DNA from: Pleurotus djamor
Taxonomy: Eukaryota > Basidiomycota > Agaricomycetes > Agaricales > Pleurotaceae
Length of the DNA: 64,000 bases
Direction: 5' to 3'
NCBI GenBank assembly: GCA_029747585.1
Contig: JAPEVF010000111.1
Coordinates: forward strand, 43,549-107,548
Shown: positions 1 to 12,316 of the stretch, in pieces
How positions within the stretch are numbered: the stretch's first letter is position 1
Layout of the letters: each line of letters begins with the position of its first letter
Notes under the pieces: generated by a model
Databases searched by the model: none
Told to the model about the DNA's origin: nothing
What the model saw: the letters and a program-made list of their open reading frames with translations, nothing else
Made by a program: the position numbers and the translations under genes

Positions 1-1936
1 TTCCTGGTCATCATGACCATTTTGAACATAGTAAGTCCAGCTTTATCGTTCGTTAAGTCCCGTCCTGAGTTACTCACCACAAACAGATTGATCGTAACAA
101 CCTGCCGTGCGCATTGCAATCTAGAAATTCAGGAGTGACGGCTAGTAAAACTCACTGATTACAGAGCGGCCAGGTTGCGGGGTCTCGAGGCCGAGCTTCG
201 CCTCAGCAGTACTGAGTATTCAACGGTTCTCTCTGTTCTATTTGCCGGATACATCCTGATACAAGTGCCGTCGTGAGCCTGAAGCCCTCTCCTGTATCTT
301 GGTTCTTATCAACTAATCATGGAGTCCGAGTCTTTCAGCAATATGCTTCTGAATTGGTTGGGAAAGCCATCGCTTTACTTGCCCTGCTGTTGCATCCTTT
401 GGAGCATGATCACCATTCTTACAGGTAAAATTACATCCATGCTCGAGGTCCACAGCTCAATTCTAACCCAATGATAACGTTAGGAATCACTACCAAGTAC
501 ACTGTCTCCGCAAAAGTCCACGCTAGGGTTCTCATGACTTTCTAGCTTCTCGGGCTTGCTTGCTTGCCGCTTCTTTCTTGGTGCTGTAGAAGCCACTTGT
601 ATGTCCCTCGTTACATCAATCCGACATCCATTGTTCTGACATGATGTCAAAGTTCTTCCCGGAGCGTTCCTGCTCATGTCTAGGTGGTATAAGCAAGGTG
701 AATTGACCTTACAATATCGAACCTGCGAATTATTCAAGTAGGCATCGATAGGTGAGCTGGGCGTTCGGACTGCGGTTATCCTTTGTGGGACTCTAATTTC
801 AAACGCATTCGGATCTTTAATCGCCTCCGGAATACTCGACACCATGGAAGGAAGGCTTGGTCATTCAGCATGGCGGTCAACATCCTTATTTTTCACCGTT
901 TTGACTTTTGCCTAACCAGCCTACTTCGCCTTACAGATGGCTGTTCTTTGTTGAAGGCGCCATCTCAATGGCCGTGGCAATTCTTGGATTTTTTATACTT
1001 CCCGACTTTCCCAATCAACGCCCCGCTTGGCTGGATCCGAACTTGTACGCAATTGCACTACAGCGACTAGAGGAAGATGTCGATCCTACCTACGAAGTCT
1101 CGTCCCGCAAGAGATTATCTGCTTCTCTCACCAACGCCCTCACCAACTGGAAGATTTGGTGGCTGACGGGTATCCTGACGTCTGCGCAACTTTCCTACTC
1201 GTTCGCAGCTTTTTTCCCCACCCTCGCTCAGACGCTCGGGTATAATAATACCATCACCCTACTGCTTTGTGCACCACCCTGGATTTTGGCGACGGCTGTG
1301 GCGTTTGTAATAACATGGTTCGATATTTTCCCCAGTCATTAATTTGTCACAGTGATACTATCTTTGCATAGGCATTCCGATCAAGTACTCGAACGTTGCT
1401 GGCATAGTATTGTCCCTGCCGGTCTGGCCGCACTCGGTTTCGTCATCTCGATGAGTTCAATGAATATTGTTGCCCGGTACATTTCACTGTTTAGTGTCCG
1501 TCACTTCTCTGATGTCCCAGTCTGTCTGATGCTTCTGTGACAAGGTTTCTCATGGCCGTTGCGCCCATCTCGGGCATGTGTATCGTTGCTTGGGCGGTGT
1601 CTACAATCAAGTCCGAGCAACGTGCTATTGGAATTGCCATTGTCAATGGTGTCTCTCAATTGGGACTGGTCGCCGGGCCGTAAGTTGATCATTTGTTATA
1701 GCTATCTCGCGTTTCTCATACCCTCCGCCCGCATGTTACTCAGATATGCCTGGGACCGTAAATGGGGACCATCGTATACCCGTTCTCTTGGGACCTGCCT
1801 GGCTTCCATCTGCGTCAGCATGGCCATGTCGCTCGTCTTGCGGTACCGGCTTGCTTCACTCAATCAGAAAGACCAGAGGGATGCTGATAACAAAGTGGAG
1901 AAGGCAGTCCATAGTACTTCGAAATACATACTGTAA
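1..1936 (+). CDS. MFS transporter, anion:cation symporter family (5' end outside window)
   Basis: This is a plasma-membrane permease of the family that includes yeast Tna1 and Dal5, which import carboxylate-type solutes such as nicotinate or allantoate. The substrate here is unknown. The window opens inside an exon coding for LVIMTILN. Exons read by eye are 1-30, 87-106, 165-272, 339-424, 484-496, 546-598, 653-697, 752-875, 937-1317, 1372-1476, 1545-1679 and 1744-1936. Together they give the family landmarks in order: IDRNN, AARLRGLEAEL, YILIQVPSNMLL, GLLACRFFLGAVEA, RWYKQGELGVRTA, LISNAFGSLIASGI, WLFFVEGAI, the long central loop, then GPYAWDRKWGPSY near the C terminus. One exon is only 13 bases and another 20. 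All junctions are GT-AG and keep frame, so the visible part looks functional. It lies tail to tail with the adenylate-forming reductase, about 100 bases away. Confidence 0.88.
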
Positions 1937-2035
1937 TCTTCCCCTGGGACCTCGAGCTTGGACACAGAGTCAACACGCGCTCGCATTCGCCCCAACGCTC
2001 ACGACCTATCAGTATCGATCGAAACAGCTAATGAA

Positions 2036-5000
2036 CTATAATAGACCTGAGCCGCGCCAGTACGAAACCCAGTTGATTATCTCGTCGTCATCAATTTCCG
2101 CGGCGGACCTGAGCGAAGGTGAGAGCTCCCGACAAATCATGTCGGAAATTTTCATATCTCTCAGACCGTGTCGCTGATAGAAGTCCATCATTTTCAGAGC
2201 AGGAACTTGGTCCAACTCCATGCGACTGAGATCAGTGGCTTCAATGCGTGAGAGCCACTCCTGATATGGAATCAGGGGCACGCGGAGTTGTCGTCCAATG
2301 ACTTGCATCAGATGGGAAACGGGTAGAGGTTTGGGGTGAACAAGATTGACAACGGGAGAAGTGGTTGATTCTTGATTGAGGAGGTCGGCGATCGCTCTGC
2401 CGGCTAGAGACGCGGGAATCCAGGACGCGTCCTAGACATTTGTGATAGAGTAATCAACGGTCAGCTCGGAACCCAATAACCAAACCTACGTGGGGTGTGA
2501 ATGGGAGCCCACCAACAGTGACACTCGATTTAATGAGTGCAGGTACCCATTCCGTTGTTTTCCATGTGCCATTTGGGCTTCCAGCGATTTGACCAATCCT
2601 GATGATGAGAGGGCGAAGAAGGGAAGATTTGGCAGCTGTTAGGAGTATCTCCTCTGCGATGGCCTTTGCTTCGCTGTAACCACGCCCGGATGCGGCGTTC
2701 AAGTCTTCCAAAGGACCCTCAGGGATGACGAACCCCTCCTCAGGATCTATCGATCATGATGTTGGACGATAAGGAGAAAATCATATGACTGAACTCAACT
2801 ATTGAAGACGCCGATTGAACTGGCGAAGAGGATGCGGGGTATCCGGGCATTATTGAAGGCAAGCGCGGCGTTGACAAGGTTGACGACACCCGATAACATA
2901 CCATCAAATGATCTCAGACTCATTTTCCAATCGACAGGCCACGCTGAAAGCATGTCAGTTGAAATGATGATACATGCACACGCAATTTAGTGGAACGTAC
3001 CGAGATGAACAAAATGGGTCACACAGGTTCGTATCTAAAAGTGACTTGATCAGTGAGAACATAAACATCCTAGTCGAGTTCGTACCTCCGAAAAGGCGAC
3101 TTCATCAAGCCCGAAATTCGGTTCACGTAGGTCGCCACTGATGATTCTGACCCGAGGTGAATGACATATGCTAGGATCGAGGCCATGTTCAAGGAGAACC
3201 TTCTTCTGCCGGACAGAGGGGTCTTCGCCTGGGCGAAAACGATTCAAGGCATAGATGAATTTCACTTTGTCATCGCAGATTAGCTGATGAAGAGTGTTCA
3301 CCCCCAAGCGACCTGTAGTTCCAGTAATTAGAACCACGTGGCCATCATCTACTACGCCATCACGAGCAGAGACGAGGCTCGCTTTCTCAGAGGAGGAAAC
3401 AGGGACGACCCGTATAGCAGAGGTATATCTGGAGAGGACATGATATAGGTCGACCTTCGGGTTCCCTGCTTCGTCGGTGGGGACGCCGCGGCCACTGACG
3501 GCTTGAGTGAATATGAACTCTCCCAGCGCTACTACACTGGGATGACCGTAGATAATATCGTTGCCATCGTCAAATGCAATCCCCGTCTTTCTAAACGCCT
3601 CGCGCACGATCGATTCGATGCGCATCGCCTGCAAACTGTCGGATCCGAAGTGGAAAATGTCATCGCTGTCAGATATTCCAGGAAGAACATATTGAATAGC
3701 GCCCGAAGCGAACTGGAAGGACGTAGTGGCATCCCAGGATTGGGGAAGGGCAAGATTGGGAGGCAATATGCCAGAAGGCCGCTCGTAGAGAGCGTTGATG
3801 TCATCTCTATAGGCCTCGAGAACCAAGGGTCTGCGTACGGTCCCTTTCTCCGTGAACTGGAAAGGTCTTGAGGGATCGGTGAACAATACCATCTAAAAAT
3901 AATCTCAAAGTCGCCCAGGACAAACTGAGTGGGAGAGACCTACCTCAGGATAGATCTTGGCGTGCCGGGAGACAACTGGATTAACTTTGTTTTCGATGAA
4001 GTCGCTGAATTGAAATATTGAGAGCGCTCTAACAACATGACGCTGTTGACATACCGCACCGCAACGTGCACTGAATTCACTGGGTCTTGATTCAAGGCAT
4101 CTGATAATTCAATCAAAGCACCAGCTCGATTGCGTCCATTTCCGAAGACCAATGCGTTATTTATCCGCGGGTTGCTATTCAAGATATCTTCCATGGGAAT
4201 GGGATTAACCTACGTTAACGAGGCATGAGGAAAGAGGAACACTGAGAGCGAAGGGGCAAACCTTTTTACCGTTGGACAACAGCAGTAGATGATCTTTGCG
4301 TCCTAGTGGCTTCCAAAAACCTTTCTTGACAGGATGCTTGGTGAAGAGATCTTTGGTCGCGTATGCTTTAGACTCTTGGTACTGAGTGTTGGTCATGGCC
4401 AACGGACGATTCGGGCTCTCCTACAAGATGTATCAGTGCGAAAGGTTGATCAAGGAGAGGAACGTCCACAGACCACAAGGATGAGTTCGTAGATACCATC
4501 CTCCTCGGTTGGATGGAACACACCACCGCTACGCGGCGTCATGGTAAAATATTCCCATTCTAGGCCTTGCGCAGCTGGAGAAGGGTTAGCATTGTCGATT
4601 TACATGGCTTGGGCTCAACCTACGCGGCAAAAATGACCCCAATACACCTGCTTCGGCCCTTTAAACAAATGAGAGCGCATCAATGCGCGGATGGGATACC
4701 TGAAAGAAACACGCACATTCCATACAACGGGAACAGCTTCAACCCTTGGGTGGCGAGTTCATAGCCTATCTCACTGTTGAGGAAGCTGCCAACAAAAATC
4801 TACGACACATTAGCAGCGGAACGGACGCGTCGATGAATTAAAGACATACGATCCCCTTCACCGCTTTGAGCTTTTCAACTTTATGAGAATCTAACGCCCA
4901 TTGCTACGGAGATATAAGAATAATGACGAGACCGAAAAAAAAAGGTGGTACCTCGAGGATAGAAGGGAAAAGCACCAAGTAATCGGGAGAAGATTGTAGG

Positions 5001-6053
5001 AAACCCTTCCAAGTGGTATCTGGCGAAGGTAACAAGGCAGGAGTCTGCGGAGGAAAAGTCGCGACTGAGAACCCCGAGGAAGCCTGTAAACGTTATGAAC
5101 GGTCGAATTAGGCCATCGTCGTTAAGACACCCAGACGTACTATCCATGGCAAAAGGTGGGCACCAGTACCGTGAGACATCGAAACGCAGTGCCATGCGAA
5201 TAGCTGATTACTGAAGTTGTAATGACCAGACACTAGAGTATATGCTACGGTCAGCGACGTAGAGCGGGAAGCGGTAAACCACATATGGTAACTCACAAGG
5301 TGCCCAAGATACTTGGATGAAGAAATTATGGCTCCAAGGCAAGGGTTTGGGCAGTGAGGTCGAACCTGAAAAGTGGATAAAGTGGGCCGTCCAAGCGGAG
5401 GCAGAAGCAAACGAACCAGAGCTATGTGAAAACAAAACCGGTGAGTCCCGATCCAGAAAAAATGAAGGAGAGGACGTGAGTTTGAGGGACGGGTTTGGGA
5501 CAATAATATCGTCAAATGTTGGCATCGCCATGACTTGGACGTGTTCATAATTCGTCTTCGACTTGGCCAGTATCTGACAGGCGTCCTCAGCAAGATTCCG
5601 AGTTGATTTCTCGGAACTGATGAACAGGAAGGAGGCTTGAACTTCCTGGAGGAGATGAGCGACAGCAATTGAACTATTGTAAGGCGATATGACGGCGACC
5701 GCAATGCCAGCCCTCATAGCGCCGAGTAAGGTACAGAAGAAGGTGATCGTATCTATAAGTAATGGTCATCATATGTCGCGTATACAATACCACATCTGCT
5801 TGCCTGTAGAAGCTAGAATGGCGATGCGGGGTCTTAAAGGACTCTGGATGTCGATTCCAAGGGCTCTCAGTAGGAAAGCCCCTGCCTCATGGGCTGCTGG
5901 GACGATATTGAAATACGTCAAGGCAACCGTACGTCCGGGCGAGGTTTCATACTGAAAAACTGGTACTTCGGGATTGTGTTCATAGTGCCAGTCCCAAATC
6001 TCTGGAAGCGTAAGAGAGCCATCCAGGGGAGGTCTCTGGAAGATGGGAGGCAT
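2036..6053 (-). CDS. Adenylate-forming reductase (A-PCP-thioester reductase)
   Basis: This is an NRPS-like enzyme that activates a carboxylic acid as its adenylate, loads it on a phosphopantetheine arm and releases it by NADPH reduction to an aldehyde or alcohol. Family members make or modify aryl or amino acids; the substrate here is unknown. The N terminus reads PPLDGSLTLPEIWDWHYEHNP. The phosphate-binding loop is HSS-GSTSLPKP, split by an intron near 5430. The end of the A domain (about 3.95-4.4 kb) contains GFWKPLGRKDHLLLLSNGKKV. The carrier site is FHFGSDSLQAMRI near 3.65 kb. The reductase has the nucleotide-binding ITGTTGRLG (about 3.3 kb) and the catalytic YxxxK as GYSEAK (about 2.67 kb). 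It stops at 2036. An in-frame ATG at 6134 would add 27 residues. The usual A5 motif YGxTExG was not found in canonical form. It is divergent from the GMC oxidoreductase across about 390 bases, which suggests co-regulation. Confidence 0.88.
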
Positions 6054-6444
6054 AGTGGGGTATCGGCTTTCGAGAGTTGGGATATTCCTGAGGAACTTGT
6101 TCAGAAGCCATAACATATGAAGTACTTTTGACATTGACGTCGAAGGAGCCCGCGAGCCAGGCCATCAGCGGCGCAGCGCTCAGTTCGGTTCTTCAGGCCA
6201 TGACGACCCGGAATATGATTGGTACATATATCTGTACCAATATGAAGAGATGGACCACAGATTGACGGAAGAAGAACTTGATGGGTCCAGGAGCGCTGAA
6301 TGATATTGATGGTTTGGGTGTGAAAGAGTGCAGCCTCTGGCCAGGCTTCTGCCGACTCACACTTCCTCCCAAACAACTCTCACCGATATAAACCTGGGTG
6401 ACTCCCATGGACCTACAACTCATCTTCCGTAGACATCTTGCGCT
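6054..6444. promoter_or_regulatory. Divergent intergenic region between reductase and GMC oxidoreductase
   Basis: About 390 bases separate the two start codons, and the genes point away from each other, so the region must hold both promoters. This layout is common for co-expressed fungal metabolite genes. No specific binding site could be assigned. If the reductase starts at 6134 instead, the region shrinks by 81 bases. Confidence 0.4.
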
Positions 6445-9044
6445 ATGCCAATCGTTTCCTACGAAGAATTCGTCTCTACCAAATTCGATTACCTTATCGT
6501 AGGTGGTGGAACCTCGGGTCTCGCTGTCGCTGCTCGGTACGTCTATCAAACCATTGGTTGCGCTGTTATTGAACGTTTTTCAAGGCTCGCCGAAAACACT
6601 GCCTTCACAGTGGGTGTTATTGAGGCTGGTGAATATCATGAGAACGATCCAGAAGTCACTGTCCCGGGTAGGGCACAGAGTTCTGACATTCCTGAGCGTA
6701 AAGAAAACTGACTCTGATCGTAGGGATGATGGCCAAAGCAATACACAACCCCAAGTTTGACTGGATGTTCTACACCGTTCCACAGGATGGCGTTAATGGA
6801 CGAAAAGTCTTGCAGTCGCGAGGAAAAGGTCTCGGTGGTTCCTCTCTGGTGCGTTCGGCGTCACATCTTCTCGCGTCCAGATTGTAATTCAAACGATATC
6901 TTCTAGCTCAACTTTTTGGCTTCGGTTCGCCCTGCCAAGGAGGAACTTGACGCGTTCGCAACACTCGGCAACGAGGGATGGACTTGGGATTCGATGCTCC
7001 ATTACATGAAAAAGGTATTATAGGTTCTGCACGGTGTTACTTTTCCTTTCTGAACCTGCCGCACCTCAGAGTGAGCGTCTCATGCCCCCACCCATATCCG
7101 GCGATCAAGCCAAGTTGAACGCTGTCGACCCCATTCCATCAATTCACGGCACAAGCGGTATGTTCGTCGTTTACCATGCCGACCTAGAGTCTTGACCGAC
7201 CTTACCGTTCAACAGGACCTATTGCCAAGTCCTACCCACCCCATATTCCCGTAGTTCATGTTCCACTCCTGGATGCTCTAGATGCTTGCGAAATACCAAG
7301 GAACCCTGACAATGTAAGTTGCGCCGGGGACTCTATTACATTCGTAACGCGTACCGATTTTTCCTCTTCCCAGAATGACGGACGTCCAGTAGGCTCGGTC
7401 CTCTTCCCAACGTCAGTCGATTCGTCCACAGGCACCCGCTCCTATTCGGCAACGGGATACTACGCCCCCAACGCGACGCGTCCTAATCTAGTTGTCTTGC
7501 TGAGTACCTTCGTCACGAAGGTAAACACAATGATCGTGCTAAACTGCAACCTCAATACTCATGCAATCTCAGATCAACTTCGTTAAAGACGACAATGGCT
7601 TACAGCAAGCTACCAGTATCGACATCATCAACGGAGACCTCAAAGCTACCATCTCTGCTCAGAGAGAGGTCATACTCTCCGCAGGTATGTTGTCTCGCAT
7701 CGCGTTTGGATCGCAACTTACTCTACATTTCTCCGTTAGGATCATTCCAAACCCCACAACTCCTTGAGCTATCTGGGATCGGTGACAAGACCATTCTTGA
7801 ACGATTCGGAATAGACACATTAGTCGACCTTCCTGGAGTCGGTGCAAACTTGCGTGAGCTTTGTCTTCGTAGATCCCATCCCCTCGCTGACGAAAAACGT
7901 AGAGGACCATGCCCTTGTCCCCACGATTGTCGAAGTTGATAAGCAAGTGGAATCCTTAGAGATTCTACATGATCCTGCGCAACTACAAAAACAACAGGAA
8001 CTCTAGTACGTCTTCTCTTGCTTCTCGTGCCCCATCCTGTTCCAATCTGAGGATCCGCCAATACCTTCTAGTAAACAAGCGAAGGGTATCCTCGCAGGCA
8101 TCCCGTCCTCTTGTTTCGCGTTCATTCCCGGTAATAAGCTGGTCAATGACACCGATCTTGCCGGATGGGCCACAAACGCCAACTTCGCTGCATCCGGTCA
8201 AGTTTTTGCAGACACCCACCCTGATGTCAAGCGTGGAATACAAAAGCAGTACGACATCCTCCGCACCTGGGTTGAGGATCCAGTTCATCCGATGAGCCAG
8301 TATGTACTCCCTTTCTTACCTCAAATGTGGGCTCATCGAAACTACAAGGCTGCTTAACCTGAACGGCCATTTCCCTATTCCTGGACTTAAACCGGATCCC
8401 TCGAAACGCTATATGACCTTACTTTGTGCTTATTGCCATCCCTTCCATCGAGGAACCGTCCATATCAACTCGACAGACCCCCTTTCCTACCCCGATATTA
8501 ACCAGAATTATCTGTCGAATCCTACTGATCTGGACGTGCTCGTTCGGACGATACAGTTCGTACAGCGAGTCTATGATGCCAAACCTTTGGAAAGATGGGT
8601 TCTGGGGAAAGTGGCTCCTACACCGGAGACGACTAGAGATGTTGAGGCATTGCGCGAGTACATCAAGGACCGGCTTCTTACTGTCCATCATCCTGTTGGG
8701 ACAGCTTCGATGCTTCCTCGGGAAGACGGTGGTGTCGTCGATAGCCAGCTACGCGTTTATGGGACGAGTCACCTCCGCATCGTAAGCAGCTCCACTCACT
8801 GGCAGTAGAACGTCCCTCTCATTGCGCGCTCTCTACAGGTTGATTGCTCCATTATTCCTCTCGTATGCAGCGCTCTTTTTTGCTTTTATCTTCTATCTCT
8901 CATCTTGTTTACAGCAAATTTCTGCCAATATCCAGACGCTAGCTTATGCCATCGCGGAGAAGGTTGGTGCACCCATTTTGTCAAACGAATATTCATCTGA
9001 CTGCTACCCAGGCTGCCGATATGATCATGGAGTCCAGTGCATAG
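6445..9044 (+). CDS. GMC family FAD-dependent oxidoreductase
   Basis: This flavoprotein resembles aryl-alcohol, glucose or choline oxidases and oxidises an alcohol to an aldehyde; the substrate is unknown. The N terminus (MPIVSYEEF...) carries the FAD-binding YLIVGGGTSGLAVAAR. After an intron at 6537 the protein continues with VGVIEAG, SRGKGLGGSS, the substrate-domain ELSGIGDK and DLPGVGANL. The catalytic histidine lies in VHHPVGTASM (about 8.68 kb). The last exons give IVDCSIIPL, QISANIQTLAYAIAEK and AADMIMESSA, then stop at 9042-9044. At the second catalytic position many members have His in SAHLQ; this protein has Asn (SANIQ), as choline oxidase does. Splicing at 8297-8350 joins PMSQ to LLNLNGHFPIPG and removes the apparent stop. 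No signal peptide is visible. About 600 residues, normal for the family. Confidence 0.9.
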
Positions 9045-9246
9045 CGCAGCGCGTCGATCAATCGACATGCACATGTTTCGTATAGAGTACTAGAACGATT
9101 CGATGGGATCCAGTGGTCTTTGCTACATCTTAGCGCATACCCTTCATATAAGTTTTGGAACTTCATAAATTCCCGAGAGTGGAAGCATTACTTACTCATC
9201 CTGCAGAAGGGGGCAGTATCATGATTATATCGTACTATGCACTAAG

Positions 9247-12035
9247 TCATACCATAACAGGTTCCTCGTCGGCGGATTCCTGCGCGGACAGCAGGACATC
9301 GAGCTCCTTAACGCGTCGCTCCCAAGCATCTACCTCAGCGAGTTTAGCTTCCAATGAAGCAACTTCCCTGTCTATTTCCATCCTCTCCTCCGCCGTTCCG
9401 ATACGAGATAGCGTCCACTTCCCTGTGCCGTCACCGGCGAGGGTAAGCAGGTGTGTGTGATACTTCATTAACGATGGACTAGACCAGGTTCTTGGGTGAG
9501 AAGCAACAGCATGGGCATCGAGGGGAGGATACTCACCGAAGCGATATTGTGATCAGGGTGATACCAAGGGACTTCGCATGTTCGTACATCTTGCCTTCAA
9601 CATCGCTAGATACGGCGCTGGTACACTCTATGTGGGGAATTAGCCTCGCCATATTCAATGAGGAGAAAGTCCGTACCATCGAGAATGGCAAACTTCGGAC
9701 GATGGTAGAAGACGCGTGCCATGGCCATCTAAAGCAAGAAACATGAGAAGGCTCCATCATAAGGGGGAATATCGCGACTTACGCGTTGCTTCTCGCCACC
9801 GCTTAACACGTCTCTCCACTCTTTCCTAGTGTGCCATCCGCCCTCTCTGGAAGGAAGGTAAGCTAGGTGAACCATCCCCAGTATCTCCATCAAGTCTTCC
9901 GTCGTCTTCCCGGTTTCCAAGAACTCCGCATACGAATGTGGGTATATCATCTGGTCTAGCAAACTCCCCGCAACCATGTATGCTCGTTGGGGAACAACGA
10001 ACAAACCCTTCCGTTCACCGTCGGCAGGACGAATGACTTGTCCGCCAAGCCCTTGTACAGGCCAGAGACCAGCCAGAACTCGAGCAACGGAGGTCTTTCC
10101 GACGCCATTGCTACCCGTGATCATCAAATGATCGCCTTCGGTCAAGAGCATGGACAAATCCTTGACCAGAGGTGGTGTTCGGTTTGACAATTGTCCAGCA
10201 TCCGACTGAGCATCGTCGTCGCCTTTCTGCGGGATACCAACATCAACATCGATAACTTGCACGACATCCTCGGCGTCAGATGTGTTGGCTGGGAGGGGAG
10301 AGAGATTGTGCAGATTCGAAAGAAGGGTGTACAAGCGAGTTGTAAGACCGGCAAGTTCGAGGAGGTCCTTGTAGGCATACATCAGACGGCCACCGGCATC
10401 GGCCAAGGACAGTAGGAGTCGGCGGTTGGAAATATAAGCTGGAGTTGGTGTATGGTCAGTAACGCACGCTCAAAATCTGCGGTATGGAGGTACGTACTTT
10501 CTGTTCGTCCAGCAACAGCATCGTCTGGTTTCTCGGCCCCACCTGCGCCTGTCTGTACACCGAGTGATCGCTTCCTCCGGGTGAACAACAGAGGAACAGC
10601 GATCAAACCATAGCCTGCGGCAGACCATAGATACTTGATAACATAATCTTCTGTCCATTCGTAGGCTATCCGTATCTAATCAGGGCGTTCGGTCAGCCAA
10701 GTTATCATCACGAAAAAGAAGGAATGTACTCTGTAGATGGAGTTGACGTGTTTTATCAACTTCAAATATGCCCTGGACAATATATCCTTCTCCCGGGGAC
10801 CTCCATTGTAAAATCTAGTAACCCAACATTTAATCCTGCACTGTTCGGTAGGGACAAACGACTTACGCTATTTCTTCACTTTCTCGCCCAATTCTGCCCA
10901 TTCCAGCACGGTACTCACCCTCAAGACGCGCTTCAACGGCGGCAAGACGTCCGAAGGCGGGAGTAACTGCTCGCAGGATGGAGATAGTTGCGTAGTAGTT
11001 TCCAAACAACAGGAGCGTTCCACGTATCCCCAGTGTCCGCGAAAGTTGGGAGGTAAACAGTAGGATGTCCAAAGACGGTTTCAAGATGTTCCCGCTTGTA
11101 AGAAAGTCAGTAAGGGCGGCAAAGGATATAACAAAGTATAGAAACACGCACTATAGACCCGCGAGTGCCTCTGACCAAGCGTCAACATCAGCTGTAACAT
11201 GCTGATCTATTCCCTCGAGGTTTGAACGATAGTAAGCCAAATTTGGGGCCGAAGACAGATACAGATCATTGATGTATCTGCTCAAGCGAGTTCTTAGTCT
11301 GAGAGAAAGCTTGGCTTGAAGGTGTCGAATCTGTGGTAGTTAACAAACCGTCAAGATTTGAGTAGGCAAGTCAGGCATACCATCGAGTTCGTGTAGGTGC
11401 TTGGAATAGCCAGGAGGAACCAAAGACCAAGCNCCCTTCAAAACCCTTTGCCATCAGCGCGAACGAGATCACGAACGATGACACCATCTAGCCTTGCCAC
11501 ACCGACACTAAGCACCGTCCGTAGGATCAAGAAGAACGAATGCAGAAGTACGATGAGCGTTTCTTTTGACCGAAACTTTGGGAACGCAACGCGAAATAGA
11601 ATGGCTCGGAGTTGTTTGAGAAACGCAGTGTCGACGTTCGGCTTCGTGTGGGCATGAGCTGGAATCTCGGGGAAGAAGGGTGCGTCGGCCTCGAACTTTT
11701 CTGTCGGCGTGGCTCGTATCCTGACCTATACCGAGAGCTGCAGTTGTCGAACTGGTGCTCGGAGAGCCACATACCTTGGAGAGTCGATTCCGATATGGAA
11801 CAAGCAAAGTTTTGGATCCGTCAGCCTCCTTCGTATATACCTGCTGCAACGCATCCGCCAATTCCTCCGGGGTCAAGGCCATCCCCCTTCCTGCGGCCTT
11901 CCTCAGCGTCTCGAACGCATCTTGGGGCAGTGAGAGGATCCTAGACCTGAGCACCAAGAAGGCCGCCAATAGTGTAAACGCTGAGCTTTGCGACAGAAGC
12001 GTAGACGGTTTCAGAGGTTTCGAGAAGATGTTCAT
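9247..12035 (-). CDS. Peroxisomal ABC half transporter (ABCD type, Pxa-like)
   Basis: Proteins of this family sit in the peroxisomal membrane and import long-chain acyl-CoA for beta-oxidation, working as a dimer of half transporters. The N terminus (MNIFSKPLKP...) is followed by a hydrophobic segment. The membrane part includes FRSKETLIVLLHSFFLILRT, AIPSTYTNSM, LSLRLRTRLSRYINDLYL and the EAA-like region GRLAAVEARLEGEYRAGMGRI. The nucleotide-binding domain has Walker A GSNGVGKTS, the signature LSGGEKQR, and Walker B/catalytic Glu FAILDE, with an intron inside at about 9630-9675, followed by CTSAVSSDVEG. The C terminus is coiled and acidic. Near 11433 the frame shows a TGA immediately before an N; one missing T plus one spurious N would restore the family sequence, so I read this as a base-call error rather than a mutation. 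Tail to tail with the GMC gene. Confidence 0.88.
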
Positions 12036-12316
12036 GGCTTCACCGGCATGGAAAACGCTGGGTCTCGGAATACCTCGTTATGAACGATGAGGACACAGTT
12101 GACCCCGCATGCGCCGAGCATGAAGTCTGATTTCGACGAGCACATGCTCGTAGGCTTGCCCAATATGGAAAACTATACGGACAAGGTTCGGTCTTAGATG
12201 GCGTAATAAGTATATTAGGAGATATTAGGAGTGGCTAGTGTAGGTTGACAAAGAACAGTTCGGCATGACAAGACTACTTTCGAGTCTGGCATGTACTGTC
12301 AAGCTAGTAAAACGCA

